Under the pieces are notes generated by a model. It saw only the letters and a program-made list of their open reading frames with translations. It searched no databases and was not told where the DNA came from. Positions 50,033-59,245 of a stretch of 64,000 bases of DNA are shown in pieces (within the stretch, counting starts at the first letter, position 1; each line of letters opens with the position of its first letter). A program made the position numbers and the translations under genes. Source of the stretch: an uncultured Peptostreptococcus sp. (GTDB lineage Bacteria > Bacillota > Clostridia > Peptostreptococcales > Peptostreptococcaceae). The stretch lies in assembly GCA_900759325.1 (NCBI GenBank), contig CAAEUW010000045.1:48345-112344 (forward strand), given 5' to 3'.

Positions 50033-51580
50033 ATGAACAAGCTGATGGATTTTGACCAGGCTATTGACCTAATAAAAGATGGGGATACAGTAGCCTTTTC
50101 TGGATTTATGCTGGCAACTGCTGCCAGAGAGATGATGGTAAAAATTGGACAGAGATACCTAAGTGAGGGTAGGCCTAAAAACCTAACCCTGTACCAGGGG
50201 GCTGGTCTAGGAAACAATAATGACCAGGGGATATGTGAGTTATCCTATCCAGGTCTGATAAAGAGGTATGTAACAGCCCACTTTGCCAACAACAGGCCAA
50301 TGATAGATATGGTCCTGAAAAATGAGGTTGAGGCCTATAACTTTCCTCAGGGTGTAATTGCTCATCTATACAGGCAGGCTGCAGGTGGTAAGGATTTTGA
50401 AATTACTAGGATAGGTCTGAAAACCTACTGTGATCCAAGGCTAAGGGGTGGCAAGGTAAATGATGCTGCCAAGGAAGACCTTGTAGACCTTATAGAAATA
50501 GATGGAAAAGAATACTTGAAGTACAAGGTTCCTAGTTATGATATTGGTATTATCAGAGGAACCAGTGCTGATGAATTTGGTAATATAAGTATGGAGGAGG
50601 AATCCTCAATTATAGACTCTTTAGATGTTGCAATGGCTGTAAAGGCCTCTGGTGGTAAGGTTATAGTCCAGGTGAAGAATGTAGTTTCTTCCCAGTCTAT
50701 GAACAGGCAGGACGTAGTGATTCCGGGTGTATTTGTAGATGCCATTGTGAAGTCTGAAGACCCTATAAACTTCCACCGTCAGACACCGGGAGTATACTAT
50801 GATCCTATAATAGCTGGCAAGTACAAGTCTGACAAGTATGGATTTAAGCCCCTAGATTTAAATGAGAGGAAGCTTATTGCAAGGAGGGCTGTCCTAGAGC
50901 TAGAGGATAATTCGGTAGTAAATCTTGGTATAGGAATACCAGAGGCGGTATCTTCTGTTGCAGCGGAAGAGGGCCTTGAAAATATAATACTTACAGTAGA
51001 GAGTGGACTTATAGGAGGAATACCTTTGGGTGGTTCCAACTTTGGTTCGGCTGTGAACTCATGGGCAGGTCTAGCCATGGCTAGTCAGTTTGATTTCTAT
51101 AACAGTGGAGGTCTAAAGAAGACCTTCTTGGGCTTTGCCGAGATGGATCCACGTGGAAATATAAATGTAAGTAGGTTTGGTGACAGGATTGGTGGCTGTG
51201 GAGGATTCATAGACATTACCCAGTCTACCAAGGATATAGTCTTCTGTGGCACAATGACGGCAGGAGGCCTGGTAACAGAGGTTAGAGACGGTAAGCTAGT
51301 TATTGTACAGGAAGGAAAAAGGAAGAAATTTAAAAAGATAATAGATGAGATAACCTTTAGTGCAGAGGAGAGTTTTGAGAATGGTCAAAATGTTATTTTT
51401 GTTACTGAAAGATGTGTTTTTGCCCTTAGAGAGGATGGAATAGAACTTATAGAGATAGCACCTGGAGTAGATTTAGACAAGGACATATTGGGTCAGATGG
51501 ACTTTAGGCCTATGATAGCAGAGGACCTAAAAGTTATGGATTTAAGGATATACCAAGAAGGCCTGATGGGCATAAAATAA
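50033..51580 (+). CDS. Propionate/acetate CoA-transferase family (family I)
   Basis: 515 aa. Both fused alpha and beta halves of a family I CoA-transferase are present. The catalytic glutamate is Glu323 in LTVESGLIGG, and the oxyanion loop is in GIGIPEAVSSV. The length and fusion fit propionate CoA-transferase (Pct/YdiF type), which moves CoA between acetate, propionate and other short-chain acids. That agrees with fermentation of amino acids. GGGGGA precedes the ATG, and the gene starts 9 nt after dusB. The exact substrate is open. Confidence 0.92.
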   Translation: MNKLMDFDQAIDLIKDGDTVAFSGFMLATAAREMMVKIGQRYLSEGRPKNLTLYQGAGLGNNNDQGICELSYPGLIKRYVTAHFANNRPMIDMVLKNEVEAYNFPQGVIAHLYRQAAGGKDFEITRIGLKTYCDPRLRGGKVNDAAKEDLVDLIEIDGKEYLKYKVPSYDIGIIRGTSADEFGNISMEEESSIIDSLDVAMAVKASGGKVIVQVKNVVSSQSMNRQDVVIPGVFVDAIVKSEDPINFHRQTPGVYYDPIIAGKYKSDKYGFKPLDLNERKLIARRAVLELEDNSVVNLGIGIPEAVSSVAAEEGLENIILTVESGLIGGIPLGGSNFGSAVNSWAGLAMASQFDFYNSGGLKKTFLGFAEMDPRGNINVSRFGDRIGGCGGFIDITQSTKDIVFCGTMTAGGLVTEVRDGKLVIVQEGKRKKFKKIIDEITFSAEESFENGQNVIFVTERCVFALREDGIELIEIAPGVDLDKDILGQMDFRPMIAEDLKVMDLRIYQEGLMGIK

Positions 51581-51663
51581 AAGTGGATTTTAAAGATCCA
51601 ATATTATATTGTAATTAAATATAATAGTAAGTAGAATTCAGTAAAGAGGTTAGGAGGTCAGAT

Positions 51664-52491
51664 ATGGACAGGAAATTTTATGAAGAAATGCTGACAAGAC
51701 ATCAAAATAAGGATATAGATCCAGAAAAGATGTGGGATATGAGGGCCGCTAGTTTCAATGAAGCAGTAAAATCGGACAAGTCGGGATTTGTAGATGAGGT
51801 AGTGAACAGGCTGGCAGAGGCAGGCATACTAGAGGGTGCCAGCGTGCTTGATATAGGGGGAGGTAGCGGTAGGTATGCCATCCCTATGGCAAGACTAGCC
51901 CAGTCGGTGACCATGACTGATATTTCTAAAAATATGCTGGACTTGGCAAGAGAGAATGCTAATAGTCAGGGAATAGCTAATATAAATTACGAAAAGATGG
52001 TATGGGAGACAGCAGACTTGGCCAAGATAGGTTGGGATGCTAAGTTTGACCTAGCCTTTGCATCAATGTGCCCAGCAGTTAGGACTCCACAAGGTCTCAA
52101 GAATATGGTATACTCATCAAGGAGGTACTGCCTGATAAACCAGTTTATAGAGGCAACAGATTCGCTGAGCGACTTTTTGATTGAGAGGTCAGGAGTCAAG
52201 AGAGAATATAATCCCCACAATGATAGGAATGCTGTCATGGCTAGCTTTAATCTTTTATGGATGGATGGCTATAGCCCAGAGATTTCCTACCTGACTAGGG
52301 AAGATAGGGATGTTCTGTCCGTTGAAGATATATTGAGGGGCTATGCCTTTGTCTTTGAGGATATTAGGGAAAAAACGGGGCTTGAAGCTGAGGACTTGAT
52401 CAGGGAGTACAAGGAGACTTATTGTCCTGAGAGTCAGGGTATAGAGGTTGCTAGCAGGACTGTGCTGGCTATGATTCTGTGGAAGGTATAA
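51664..52491 (+). CDS. Class I SAM-dependent methyltransferase
   Basis: 275 aa. The SAM-binding glycine loop is SVLDIGGGSGRYAIPMARLAQSVTMTDISKNMLDLAREN, a UbiE/COQ5-type motif I followed by the acidic ribose-binding residue. FDLAFASMCPAVRTPQGL is the motif IV region. The C-terminal part is lineage-specific. GGAGGTC precedes the ATG. It follows the CoA-transferase by 83 nt and may or may not be in its operon. The substrate is unknown. Confidence 0.85.
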   Translation: MDRKFYEEMLTRHQNKDIDPEKMWDMRAASFNEAVKSDKSGFVDEVVNRLAEAGILEGASVLDIGGGSGRYAIPMARLAQSVTMTDISKNMLDLARENANSQGIANINYEKMVWETADLAKIGWDAKFDLAFASMCPAVRTPQGLKNMVYSSRRYCLINQFIEATDSLSDFLIERSGVKREYNPHNDRNAVMASFNLLWMDGYSPEISYLTREDRDVLSVEDILRGYAFVFEDIREKTGLEAEDLIREYKETYCPESQGIEVASRTVLAMILWKV

Positions 52492-52500
52492 AATACAAAA

Positions 52501-52535
52501 AGACAACATCCATAGCTATAAGTTTGCTATGGATG
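52501..52535 (-). terminator. Terminator after the threonine operon (minus strand)
   Basis: A perfect 10-bp stem, CATCCATAGC at 52507-52516 with GCTATGGATG at 52526-52535, is followed on the minus strand by TTGTCTTTTTG. It is about 120 nt after the aspartokinase stop and may also slow plus-strand readthrough. Confidence 0.65.
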
Positions 52536-52655
52536 CTGCCGCATAGTTTAATAGATTTTATTGATTTAAATTATCACCAACGTTATTTGACATAGAGCCA
52601 TTTTTTAAAAGAGTATAGTAAATACTACCTTTAATTGTGCTATATTTTATTTAAA

Positions 52656-53876
52656 TTATTTATTTTCTAGCAGATCAAATTCCTTGGCTAGGGCCTGGAC
52701 AGCATCCTGGCACTTGTCTGATTCTACTATTACAGAAATTGTAATTTCAGAAGTTGATATCATGTCTATATTTACTCCAGCTCCAGCTAGGGCAGAGAAC
52801 ATCCTGGAGGCTATATTAGTATGAGTCATCATACCAGCCCCTACTATACTTACCTTAGCAAGCTTATCAGTTATTACTACTGACCTGGCCCCTATTTCCC
52901 TTACAACCCTTTCTAGGGCATCCTTGGCCTCTCTTGCTTCCTCTATTGAGCAAGTAAAGGCTATATCATTCATATTCTCTGTTTGAGCAGACTGGACTAT
53001 CATCTGTATATTTATATCTAATTTTGATATTTCTCCAAATATCCTGGCTGCAATACCAGGCTTGTCAGGTACTCCAAAAACAACGACCTTGGCTACATTA
53101 AAGTCGTGGGCTATACCTGTAATTATTCCGTTATGTTCCATAGAAGCATCCTCCTTGACTACTGTTCCTAAATTATGGTTAAAGCTTGACCTAACATGAA
53201 TTGCTACCTTGTGAGTCTTTGCCAACTCAACAGAGCGGTGTTGTAATACTTTGGCTCCTAAGATAGCAAGCTCTAGCATTTCGTCATAAGAAACGACCTT
53301 TAGCTTTTTAGCATTAGGCACTATCCTAGGGTCACATGAGTATACACCATCTACATCTGTGAAAATCTCGCATAGGTCTGCATTCACTGCAGCGGCGATT
53401 GCTACTGCGGAGGTATCTGATCCACCCCTACCAAGGGTTGTGACATCATAGTCGGCATTTTCGCCCTGGAAGCCGGCTACTATAATAATATTATCTTCCT
53501 CTAGCTCCTTTTTTAACCTGTCAGACTCCACATTTTTTATTCTAGCCTTGCTATGGTAGGCATCTGTCATAATACCTGCCTGGGGGCCTGATAGGGAGAT
53601 AGCCTTTTCTCCCATAGCTTGTATAGCCATGGCCAAAAGTGACATGGATATCTGTTCGCCAGTAGACAAGAGTCTGTCCATTTCTCTTTTTGGAGGAACC
53701 TCGGATATTTCCCTAGCCATCTGTATGAGCTTATCTGTAGTCTTACCCATAGCAGACACAATTGCTATAACCTTGTTGCCCTCCCTCTTAGTTTCAACAA
53801 TTCTCCTTGCAACGTTTATGATTCTTTCCTTGTCAGCAAGAGAACTTCCTCCGTATTTTTGTACTATTAGTCCCAT
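52656..53876 (-). CDS. lysC: Aspartate kinase
   Basis: 406 aa; phosphorylates aspartate, the first step of the lysine-threonine-methionine branch. The N-terminal IVQKYGGSSLADKERI is the kinase signature. TTLGRGGSDTSAVAIAAAVNADLCEIFTDVDGVY is the ATP-binding part. Two C-terminal ACT domains (SVIVESDK at the end) allow feedback by lysine and/or threonine. It is the last gene of hom-thrC-thrB-lysC. Its ATG directly abuts the thrB stop (TAA then ATG), with GAGGTGG as ribosome binding site inside thrB. Confidence 0.96.
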   Translation of the reverse strand: MGLIVQKYGGSSLADKERIINVARRIVETKREGNKVIAIVSAMGKTTDKLIQMAREISEVPPKREMDRLLSTGEQISMSLLAMAIQAMGEKAISLSGPQAGIMTDAYHSKARIKNVESDRLKKELEEDNIIIVAGFQGENADYDVTTLGRGGSDTSAVAIAAAVNADLCEIFTDVDGVYSCDPRIVPNAKKLKVVSYDEMLELAILGAKVLQHRSVELAKTHKVAIHVRSSFNHNLGTVVKEDASMEHNGIITGIAHDFNVAKVVVFGVPDKPGIAARIFGEISKLDINIQMIVQSAQTENMNDIAFTCSIEEAREAKDALERVVREIGARSVVITDKLAKVSIVGAGMMTHTNIASRMFSALAGAGVNIDMISTSEITISVIVESDKCQDAVQALAKEFDLLENK

Positions 53877-54785
53877 TTAGACCACCTCACAGACTGCACC
53901 TTTACTGCAAGGTGCTATTATTTTGCTAGCTCCACTAATTTCATACCTTTGGCTAATAGTTTCAAATGCATCCTTAACACTCGGGGCAGAATCATGGTCA
54001 CAATAGGCTATGATAGTCGAACCGGATCCACTCAAGGAAAAGGCAAAGGCTCCTGCATCTAGGGCAGCTGCCTTAAAGTCATCAAAGCTCTTGATAAGGC
54101 CCTTTCTGTATGGTTCGTGAAGCTTGTCGGCCATAGTTTTACCAATCAAGTCCTTGTTTCCAGTCATAAAGCCAGCTAGCATTAGGCTCAGGTGACCGCT
54201 AGTGTGGACTGCATCTGCCATACTTATGGACTTTGGTAGGACAGACCTAGACATATTTGTAGATACCTCATAGTCAGGTATGAATAGGACACAAGTCATA
54301 TCCTCAAATGGATGGATAGAGTGGTAGATGACCTGGTTATCATCAACCATAGCAGATAGGACAATATTTCCCATTAGGGCTGGGGCTACATTGTCGGGAT
54401 GTCCCTCTATTTGAGTTGCTAACATAAGGATCTGGTCCTGGCCAAGTTTGGCATCTACTAGGTGGTTTGCCACAAGCAGGCCACCTACAATTGCTGATGC
54501 ACTTGACCCCATCCCCCTAGCCAGGGGTATATCATTAATAATTTCAAGCTTATAACCCTTTGGGTATTTATTTACGTATTCAAATAGGTGGTTCATAGAC
54601 CTTACAACTAGGTTATCTTCATGGTCCTGGCCAAGCAATTTTTGACTTTCTAGTCCCTCGATAAAAAGGGAAATCTTGTCATCTTCCTGGCACTGAAAAG
54701 TTGAATACTGTGATAGGGCCATGCCCAACACATCGTAACCAGGTCCCATATTGGCTGTTGTTGCTGGTACTCTTACTCTAATCAT
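53877..54785 (-). CDS. thrB: Homoserine kinase
   Basis: 302 aa GHMP kinase that phosphorylates homoserine, the substrate of thrC. The N-terminal RVRVPATTANMGPGYDVLGMAL and the ATP motif IPLARGMGSSASAIVGGLLVANHL are diagnostic. The C-terminal FSLSGSGSTIIAYC is motif III. AGGTGG precedes the ATG. It lies 8 nt after thrC and 0 nt before lysC, so all are translated in step. Confidence 0.96.
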   Translation of the reverse strand: MIRVRVPATTANMGPGYDVLGMALSQYSTFQCQEDDKISLFIEGLESQKLLGQDHEDNLVVRSMNHLFEYVNKYPKGYKLEIINDIPLARGMGSSASAIVGGLLVANHLVDAKLGQDQILMLATQIEGHPDNVAPALMGNIVLSAMVDDNQVIYHSIHPFEDMTCVLFIPDYEVSTNMSRSVLPKSISMADAVHTSGHLSLMLAGFMTGNKDLIGKTMADKLHEPYRKGLIKSFDDFKAAALDAGAFAFSLSGSGSTIIAYCDHDSAPSVKDAFETISQRYEISGASKIIAPCSKGAVCEVV

Positions 54786-54793
54786 AGGACCAC

Positions 54794-55843
54794 CTAACCT
54801 TCTATCAGCTTTAGGACACTTTCCAGGTTGGCTGGAATAGATTGAGGCTTAACCGCCGATTCTAGGCAAGTATCTGGATCCTTCAGGCCATTACCTGTCA
54901 ATATACAAACCACCTTGGCACCCTTTTCTATATCTCCGTTTTTTACAGACTGAATCACACCGGCAAGGGATGCAGCTGAGGCAGGCTCTGCGAATACACC
55001 CTCCTTGTTAGAAAGTAGCTTGTAGGCTGCCAGTATTTCTTCATCTGTAACTGCCTTGATAGATCCACCAGATTCATCTCTGGCTGCTAGGGCCTTATCC
55101 CAGGATGCTGGATTTCCAATTCTTATGGCTGTTGCCACAGTATCTGGATTTTCAAATGGGTGACCCTCTACAATTGGAGAAGCCCCCTTGGCCTGGTAGC
55201 CCTTCATCTTAGGTAGCTTTGTAGATTTTCCTGCTGCCTTGTATTCCTTAAAGCCCTTCCAGTAGGCGGTAATATTACCTGCATTTCCAACTGGTATAGC
55301 CAGGTAGTCTGGGGCATCGCCTAGGTCATCTACTATTTCAAAGGCACCTGTTTTTTGCCCCTCTATCCTGTATGGATTTAGGGAATTTACTAAAGTAATA
55401 GGGTGGGATTCTGTAATCTCCTTTACTAGGTTTAGAGCATCATCGAAGTTGCCCTGGATAGCTACTACCTGGGCACCATACTGTAGGGCCTGGGCTAGTT
55501 TACCCATGGCAATATATCCATCTGGTATTAGGACTATAGTCCTTAGTCCATACCTTGCACCATAGGCAGCTGCCGAAGCAGAAGTATTTCCTGTACTAGC
55601 ACACATGATAGTGTCAGACCCTTCTTCTATGGCCTTGGCGATTGCCATAAACATACCACGGTCTTTAAATGAACCTGTAGGATTTAGGCCCTCGAACTTA
55701 AAGTAAAGGTCTATGCCCAGTTCCTTGCTTAGGTTTAAACTCTTGATTAGGGGTGTGTTACCCTCGTACAGGGAAACCATAGGTGTATTTTCATTAACTG
55801 GTAAAAATTCCTTATATTGATTTATTAATCCTTGCCATTTCAT
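54794..55843 (-). CDS. thrC: Threonine synthase
   Basis: 349 aa; PLP enzyme converting O-phosphohomoserine to threonine. The PLP lysine is Lys60 in EGLNPTGSFKDRGM. CASTGNTSASAAAYGARYGL is the substrate/phosphate region. This is the shorter threonine synthase type of Gram-positive bacteria. AAGGAG precedes the ATG. It follows hom by 20 nt. Confidence 0.96.
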   Translation of the reverse strand: MKWQGLINQYKEFLPVNENTPMVSLYEGNTPLIKSLNLSKELGIDLYFKFEGLNPTGSFKDRGMFMAIAKAIEEGSDTIMCASTGNTSASAAAYGARYGLRTIVLIPDGYIAMGKLAQALQYGAQVVAIQGNFDDALNLVKEITESHPITLVNSLNPYRIEGQKTGAFEIVDDLGDAPDYLAIPVGNAGNITAYWKGFKEYKAAGKSTKLPKMKGYQAKGASPIVEGHPFENPDTVATAIRIGNPASWDKALAARDESGGSIKAVTDEEILAAYKLLSNKEGVFAEPASAASLAGVIQSVKNGDIEKGAKVVCILTGNGLKDPDTCLESAVKPQSIPANLESVLKLIEG

Positions 55844-55863
55844 AATTAAAATCTCCTTTGTCT

Positions 55864-57201
55864 CTATATGTCTTCTTCTATTCTAATAACTGTTATCGAA
55901 TTGCTGATATTTTCTAATTCATTTATTGCCTCTTTGAAGGCTTTTTCTCTCACTCTTTCTGTCACAATTACAAATTGATCTACGTTTACCAGGTTTTGGC
56001 CTAGATCAGTGCCTTCATACTTTTTATCTAAGTCATATATTTCTAGGCTTCTATTGGTCTTATTTATAGACCTTATCTTTAATCCTTTCTTATCAAGCAG
56101 GTCTATTAGACCACCCTGACCAAGCTTGTCATGGTCTGTAACTAGTCTGATATAGTAGGCAAAGTCTAGATCTTCTATATCTATAAGGGCCTTGTCTCCC
56201 ATACTAGCATAGGCCAATTCTGGTCTTGTTTGAGATAAGATCGCCTTACCGATTGCTACAATATCACTGACAATAGCTGAACCTGTTGGATTTCCTCCAG
56301 CTCCCCTACCATAGTACATTGTCTGGCCTAGGTAGTCACCATCCACATATACAGCATTGAATTCATACTGAACTCCTGCAAGAGGGTGATTTTCTGCTAT
56401 TAGGACTGGGTGAACTCTAGCAACAATACCTGAATCCTTATTTTCAGCAATAGCCAATAATTTAATTTTATAACCTAATTTCTTTGCTTGATTAATGTCT
56501 TCTAGAGATATATTTCTAATTCCTGATACGTATACCTGATCTGATTTTACAAGATTGTGAAAACCAAGGCTAGCAAGTATTGCACACTTCCTTGCTGCAT
56601 CTAGGCCATCAAGGTCAGCACTTGGGTCTGCCTCTAAGTAACCTAGGGCTTTGGCGTCTTCTATGATTGATTCCAATGATAAACTTTCTATTTCCATTCG
56701 TGTGAGAATATAGTTTGTTGAACCATTTACGATTCCACTGATTTTTTTTATGTGATTTCCTGTAAGAGAAGTTTGTAGAGTTCTTAGAATAGGGATTCCA
56801 CCGGCAACTGCGGCTTCAAAAAAGAAATGACAATTGTTTTGTTTGGCGAGTTCTGATAATTCTTTGCCGTAGAGGGCGATTAAATCTTTATTTGCCGAAA
56901 CAACGTGTTTTCCATTTTTAAAGGCGGCTTCGATAATTTCCTTGGATTTCTCTATTCCTCCCATTACTTCAACCACAATATCTATCTTTGGGTCTAGAAG
57001 AATGTCTTCGGGCCTGGAGGTAAGTATGCTATTGGATGTATCAACTGAGCGGGTCTTCCCGGTATCTCTGACACATATTTTACTTATCTGCGTGGTGCAG
57101 CCTAATTGACGCTCCAACAATTCACGGTTGGAGGTAAGTATCTCCACTGTTGAGGAGCCCACGGTCCCGAGACCAAATAATCCTATCTGTAATGTTTTCA
57201 A
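55864..57201 (-). CDS. hom: Homoserine dehydrogenase
   Basis: 445 aa; reduces aspartate semialdehyde to homoserine. The Rossmann start is LQIGLFGLGTVGSSTVEIL. The catalytic region EAAVAGGIPILRTLQTSLTGNHIKKISGIVNGSTNYIL is complete, and a C-terminal ACT domain (QFVIVTERVREKAFKEAINELE) suggests threonine inhibition. The start is TTG at 57201 with AAGGAGG 8 nt upstream. It opens the hom-thrC-thrB-lysC run; asd is 162 nt upstream on the same strand. Confidence 0.95.
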   Translation of the reverse strand: MKTLQIGLFGLGTVGSSTVEILTSNRELLERQLGCTTQISKICVRDTGKTRSVDTSNSILTSRPEDILLDPKIDIVVEVMGGIEKSKEIIEAAFKNGKHVVSANKDLIALYGKELSELAKQNNCHFFFEAAVAGGIPILRTLQTSLTGNHIKKISGIVNGSTNYILTRMEIESLSLESIIEDAKALGYLEADPSADLDGLDAARKCAILASLGFHNLVKSDQVYVSGIRNISLEDINQAKKLGYKIKLLAIAENKDSGIVARVHPVLIAENHPLAGVQYEFNAVYVDGDYLGQTMYYGRGAGGNPTGSAIVSDIVAIGKAILSQTRPELAYASMGDKALIDIEDLDFAYYIRLVTDHDKLGQGGLIDLLDKKGLKIRSINKTNRSLEIYDLDKKYEGTDLGQNLVNVDQFVIVTERVREKAFKEAINELENISNSITVIRIEEDI

Positions 57202-57233
57202 AATAAATTCCTCCTTCTTATCAAAGTTAACCT

Positions 57234-57310
57234 TGGCCACTTCTGTGTGGCCATCAATAAAATAAAGCTTTATACAAGCCTACATTATGTGTTAAAAGAT
57301 ATTCTAACAC
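57234..57310 (-). other. asd-hom intergenic hairpins
   Basis: On the minus strand GTGTTA/TAACAC (57289-57310) and a perfect TGGCCAC/GTGGCCA stem with a 6-nt loop (57234-57253) precede the hom ribosome binding site. No T-run follows, so termination is not expected. They may set the ratio of asd to downstream message; that is inference. Confidence 0.45.
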
Positions 57311-57363
57311 TAAATGAGGAAAGATACAAGTTAAATCTTTCATTTGTTGCAAAATTATATTAT

Positions 57364-58353
57364 TTAAACTTGTCTTTTTGCCTCTAGCATCTCTGCTATT
57401 TGTACAGCATTACTGGCTGCTCCCTTTCTGATATTATCTGCCACGCACCAGATGTAAAAGCTCCTATCCTGGGAAATATCCCTCCTAATCCTTCCAACAT
57501 AGACCTCATCGTGACCGCTTGCCTCTAATGGAGTAGGGTAGAGGTTTTCTCCTGGGTCATCAAGCAGGACTAGGCCTGGGGAATTTTTCAGTATACTTCT
57601 TATTTCATCAACACTAGTATCCTTCTTAAATGTTACATTGATGTCTACTGAGTGTGAGTTTAGGACTGGTACACGAACACATGTAGCCGTGATTCTAACA
57701 TCCTCATCAAGGGATAAAATTTTCTTAGTCTCACCAATCATCTTCATCTCTTCCTTTGTGTAGCCGTTGTCTAAGAAGGCGTCTATATGGGGAAGAACAT
57801 TATTGTAAATTGGATGAGGGTATTTCTTTGGCTCCTGGCCATCCTGACCATTTAAAAGGTCATCTATACCACCCTTGCCTGATCCTGAAACAGCCTGGTA
57901 AGTCGTGTAGGCTACGCGGTCTAGACCAAAGACATCCGCTAGTGGCTTAAGTGGTACTACTGATTGGATAGTGGAGCAGTTTGGATTAGCTATAATCTTT
58001 CTCTTTAATAGGGGCTCATTGCACTCTGGAACTATAAGGTCTATATCTTCTTCCATCCTCCAAGCACTTGAATTGTCAATTACTATGATTCCCTTGGATT
58101 CAGCGATAGGTGCAAACCTACGAGAAGTATCCCCACCTGCAGAAAAGATTGCGTAATCGATTTCCTTATCGAAGGAATCTTCTCTTAACTCCTCGACGAT
58201 GACATCCTGCCCCCTAAATTGAAGGACCTTTCCTGCTGACCTAGCTGATGCCATAAGGTAGATCTTATCAACCTCTAGCTTGCTTTCACCAAGTCTTTCA
58301 ATCATCTTTGTTCCTACGAGCCCTGTAGCTCCTACAATTGCGAAATTAGCCAT
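57364..58353 (-). CDS. asd: Aspartate-semialdehyde dehydrogenase
   Basis: 329 aa; NADPH-dependent reduction of aspartyl phosphate. The Rossmann motif FAIVGATGLVGTKMIERL opens the protein, and the catalytic cysteine is Cys126 in IIANPNCSTIQ. The C-terminal AVSGSGKGG-type and TCVRVPVLNSHSVDINV segments are complete. AAGGAGG lies before the ATG. Its own promoter and a leader terminator lie upstream. With hom-thrC-thrB-lysC it gives the whole aspartate-to-threonine route. Confidence 0.96.
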   Translation of the reverse strand: MANFAIVGATGLVGTKMIERLGESKLEVDKIYLMASARSAGKVLQFRGQDVIVEELREDSFDKEIDYAIFSAGGDTSRRFAPIAESKGIIVIDNSSAWRMEEDIDLIVPECNEPLLKRKIIANPNCSTIQSVVPLKPLADVFGLDRVAYTTYQAVSGSGKGGIDDLLNGQDGQEPKKYPHPIYNNVLPHIDAFLDNGYTKEEMKMIGETKKILSLDEDVRITATCVRVPVLNSHSVDINVTFKKDTSVDEIRSILKNSPGLVLLDDPGENLYPTPLEASGHDEVYVGRIRRDISQDRSFYIWCVADNIRKGAASNAVQIAEMLEAKRQV

Positions 58354-58380
58354 AATATAATTTCCTCCTTATGTAAATTT

Positions 58381-58413
58381 ATAAAAAAGCAAGTGCAGTT
58401 AACTGTCTTGCTT
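58381..58413 (-). terminator. Leader terminator (attenuator) before asd
   Basis: On the minus strand AAGCAAG pairs with CTTGCTT (58407-58413 with 58387-58393), with an inner CAGTTAACTG self-complementary part, and is followed by TTTTTT. It lies between the asd promoter and its ribosome binding site. Confidence 0.75.
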
Positions 58414-58458
58414 GATTTGCTAAATCGCATGTATGAATTCCTATAAAGTTTGTAGAAT

Positions 58459-58487
58459 ATTATAAGGCATATAAAAGCATTTGTAAA
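58459..58487 (-). promoter_or_regulatory. asd promoter
   Basis: On the minus strand TTTACA (58482-58487) and TATAAT (58459-58464) are 17 bp apart, giving a leader of about 100 nt. Confidence 0.8.
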
Positions 58488-58563
58488 TAGAAAAGTCTAA
58501 AAAATGAATAAGTATATAAATTAGGTGCAAAATTTGATATATTATAGCTAGGAGGTGGCATTT

Positions 58564-59124
58564 ATGTACTATTCAAGAGAATATAAATCGCCCTTGGGAA
58601 GGATAACCCTAGTGTGCGACGATAATAAAAGACATATAGTTGGGCTATGGCTAGAAGGTCAGAAATACTATATGGATGGCCTGGATGCTAGCCAGGTTAT
58701 ACCAAGCAAGTCGGAAAAAAGCGGTGAGGTTTCAAATTATAAGATGGATATACTGGACAAGGCTAACCATTGGCTTGACAGGTATTTTGCCGGTCAAAAT
58801 CCACCTATAGGGGAGCTGAGTCTAAAGCCAGAGGGGACAGCCTTTAGGCAGGAGGTATGGTCAATATTAATGAACATACCATATGGTCAGGTCACATCCT
58901 ATGCGAGTATAGCAAGACAGGTGGCTAAAAACCTAGGGAGAGAGTCTATGTCAGCCCAGGCTGTCGGAGGAGCGGTAGGCCATAACCCTATATCTATAAT
59001 AATACCCTGTCATAGGGTCTTAGGACGTCATGGAGACCTGACAGGCTATGCAGGTGGTTTAGACAAGAAAATATGGCTCTTGAACCATGAGGGGGCATGT
59101 GTCCGAAATACTAGCCTAGATTAA
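58564..59124 (+). CDS. ogt: Methylated-DNA-[protein]-cysteine S-methyltransferase
   Basis: 186 aa suicide DNA-repair protein that takes the methyl group from O6-methylguanine. The acceptor cysteine is Cys149 in IIIPCHRVLG. The helix-turn-helix and arginine-finger region IPYGQVTSYASIARQVAK...AQAVGGAVGHNP is complete. The ATG at 58564 is preferred: AGGAGGTG (58550-58557) is 6 nt upstream and includes the earlier GTG. It diverges from asd. Confidence 0.95.
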   Translation: MYYSREYKSPLGRITLVCDDNKRHIVGLWLEGQKYYMDGLDASQVIPSKSEKSGEVSNYKMDILDKANHWLDRYFAGQNPPIGELSLKPEGTAFRQEVWSILMNIPYGQVTSYASIARQVAKNLGRESMSAQAVGGAVGHNPISIIIPCHRVLGRHGDLTGYAGGLDKKIWLLNHEGACVRNTSLD

Positions 59125-59245
59125 GACTTGTATTTTTTTATATTTAGAAATTTTAAGATAGTAAAAATAGTTTTAAAATGGTATAATATTTATGATGCAT
59201 AATCTTATGTAGATAAAAATTTCAAATTATTGGAGGTAAAGAAAT

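Noticed and set aside
58354..58460. Lysine riboswitch before asd
   Set aside because: The leader is about 100 nt and lacks the five-helix lysine aptamer; only a terminator hairpin is seen.
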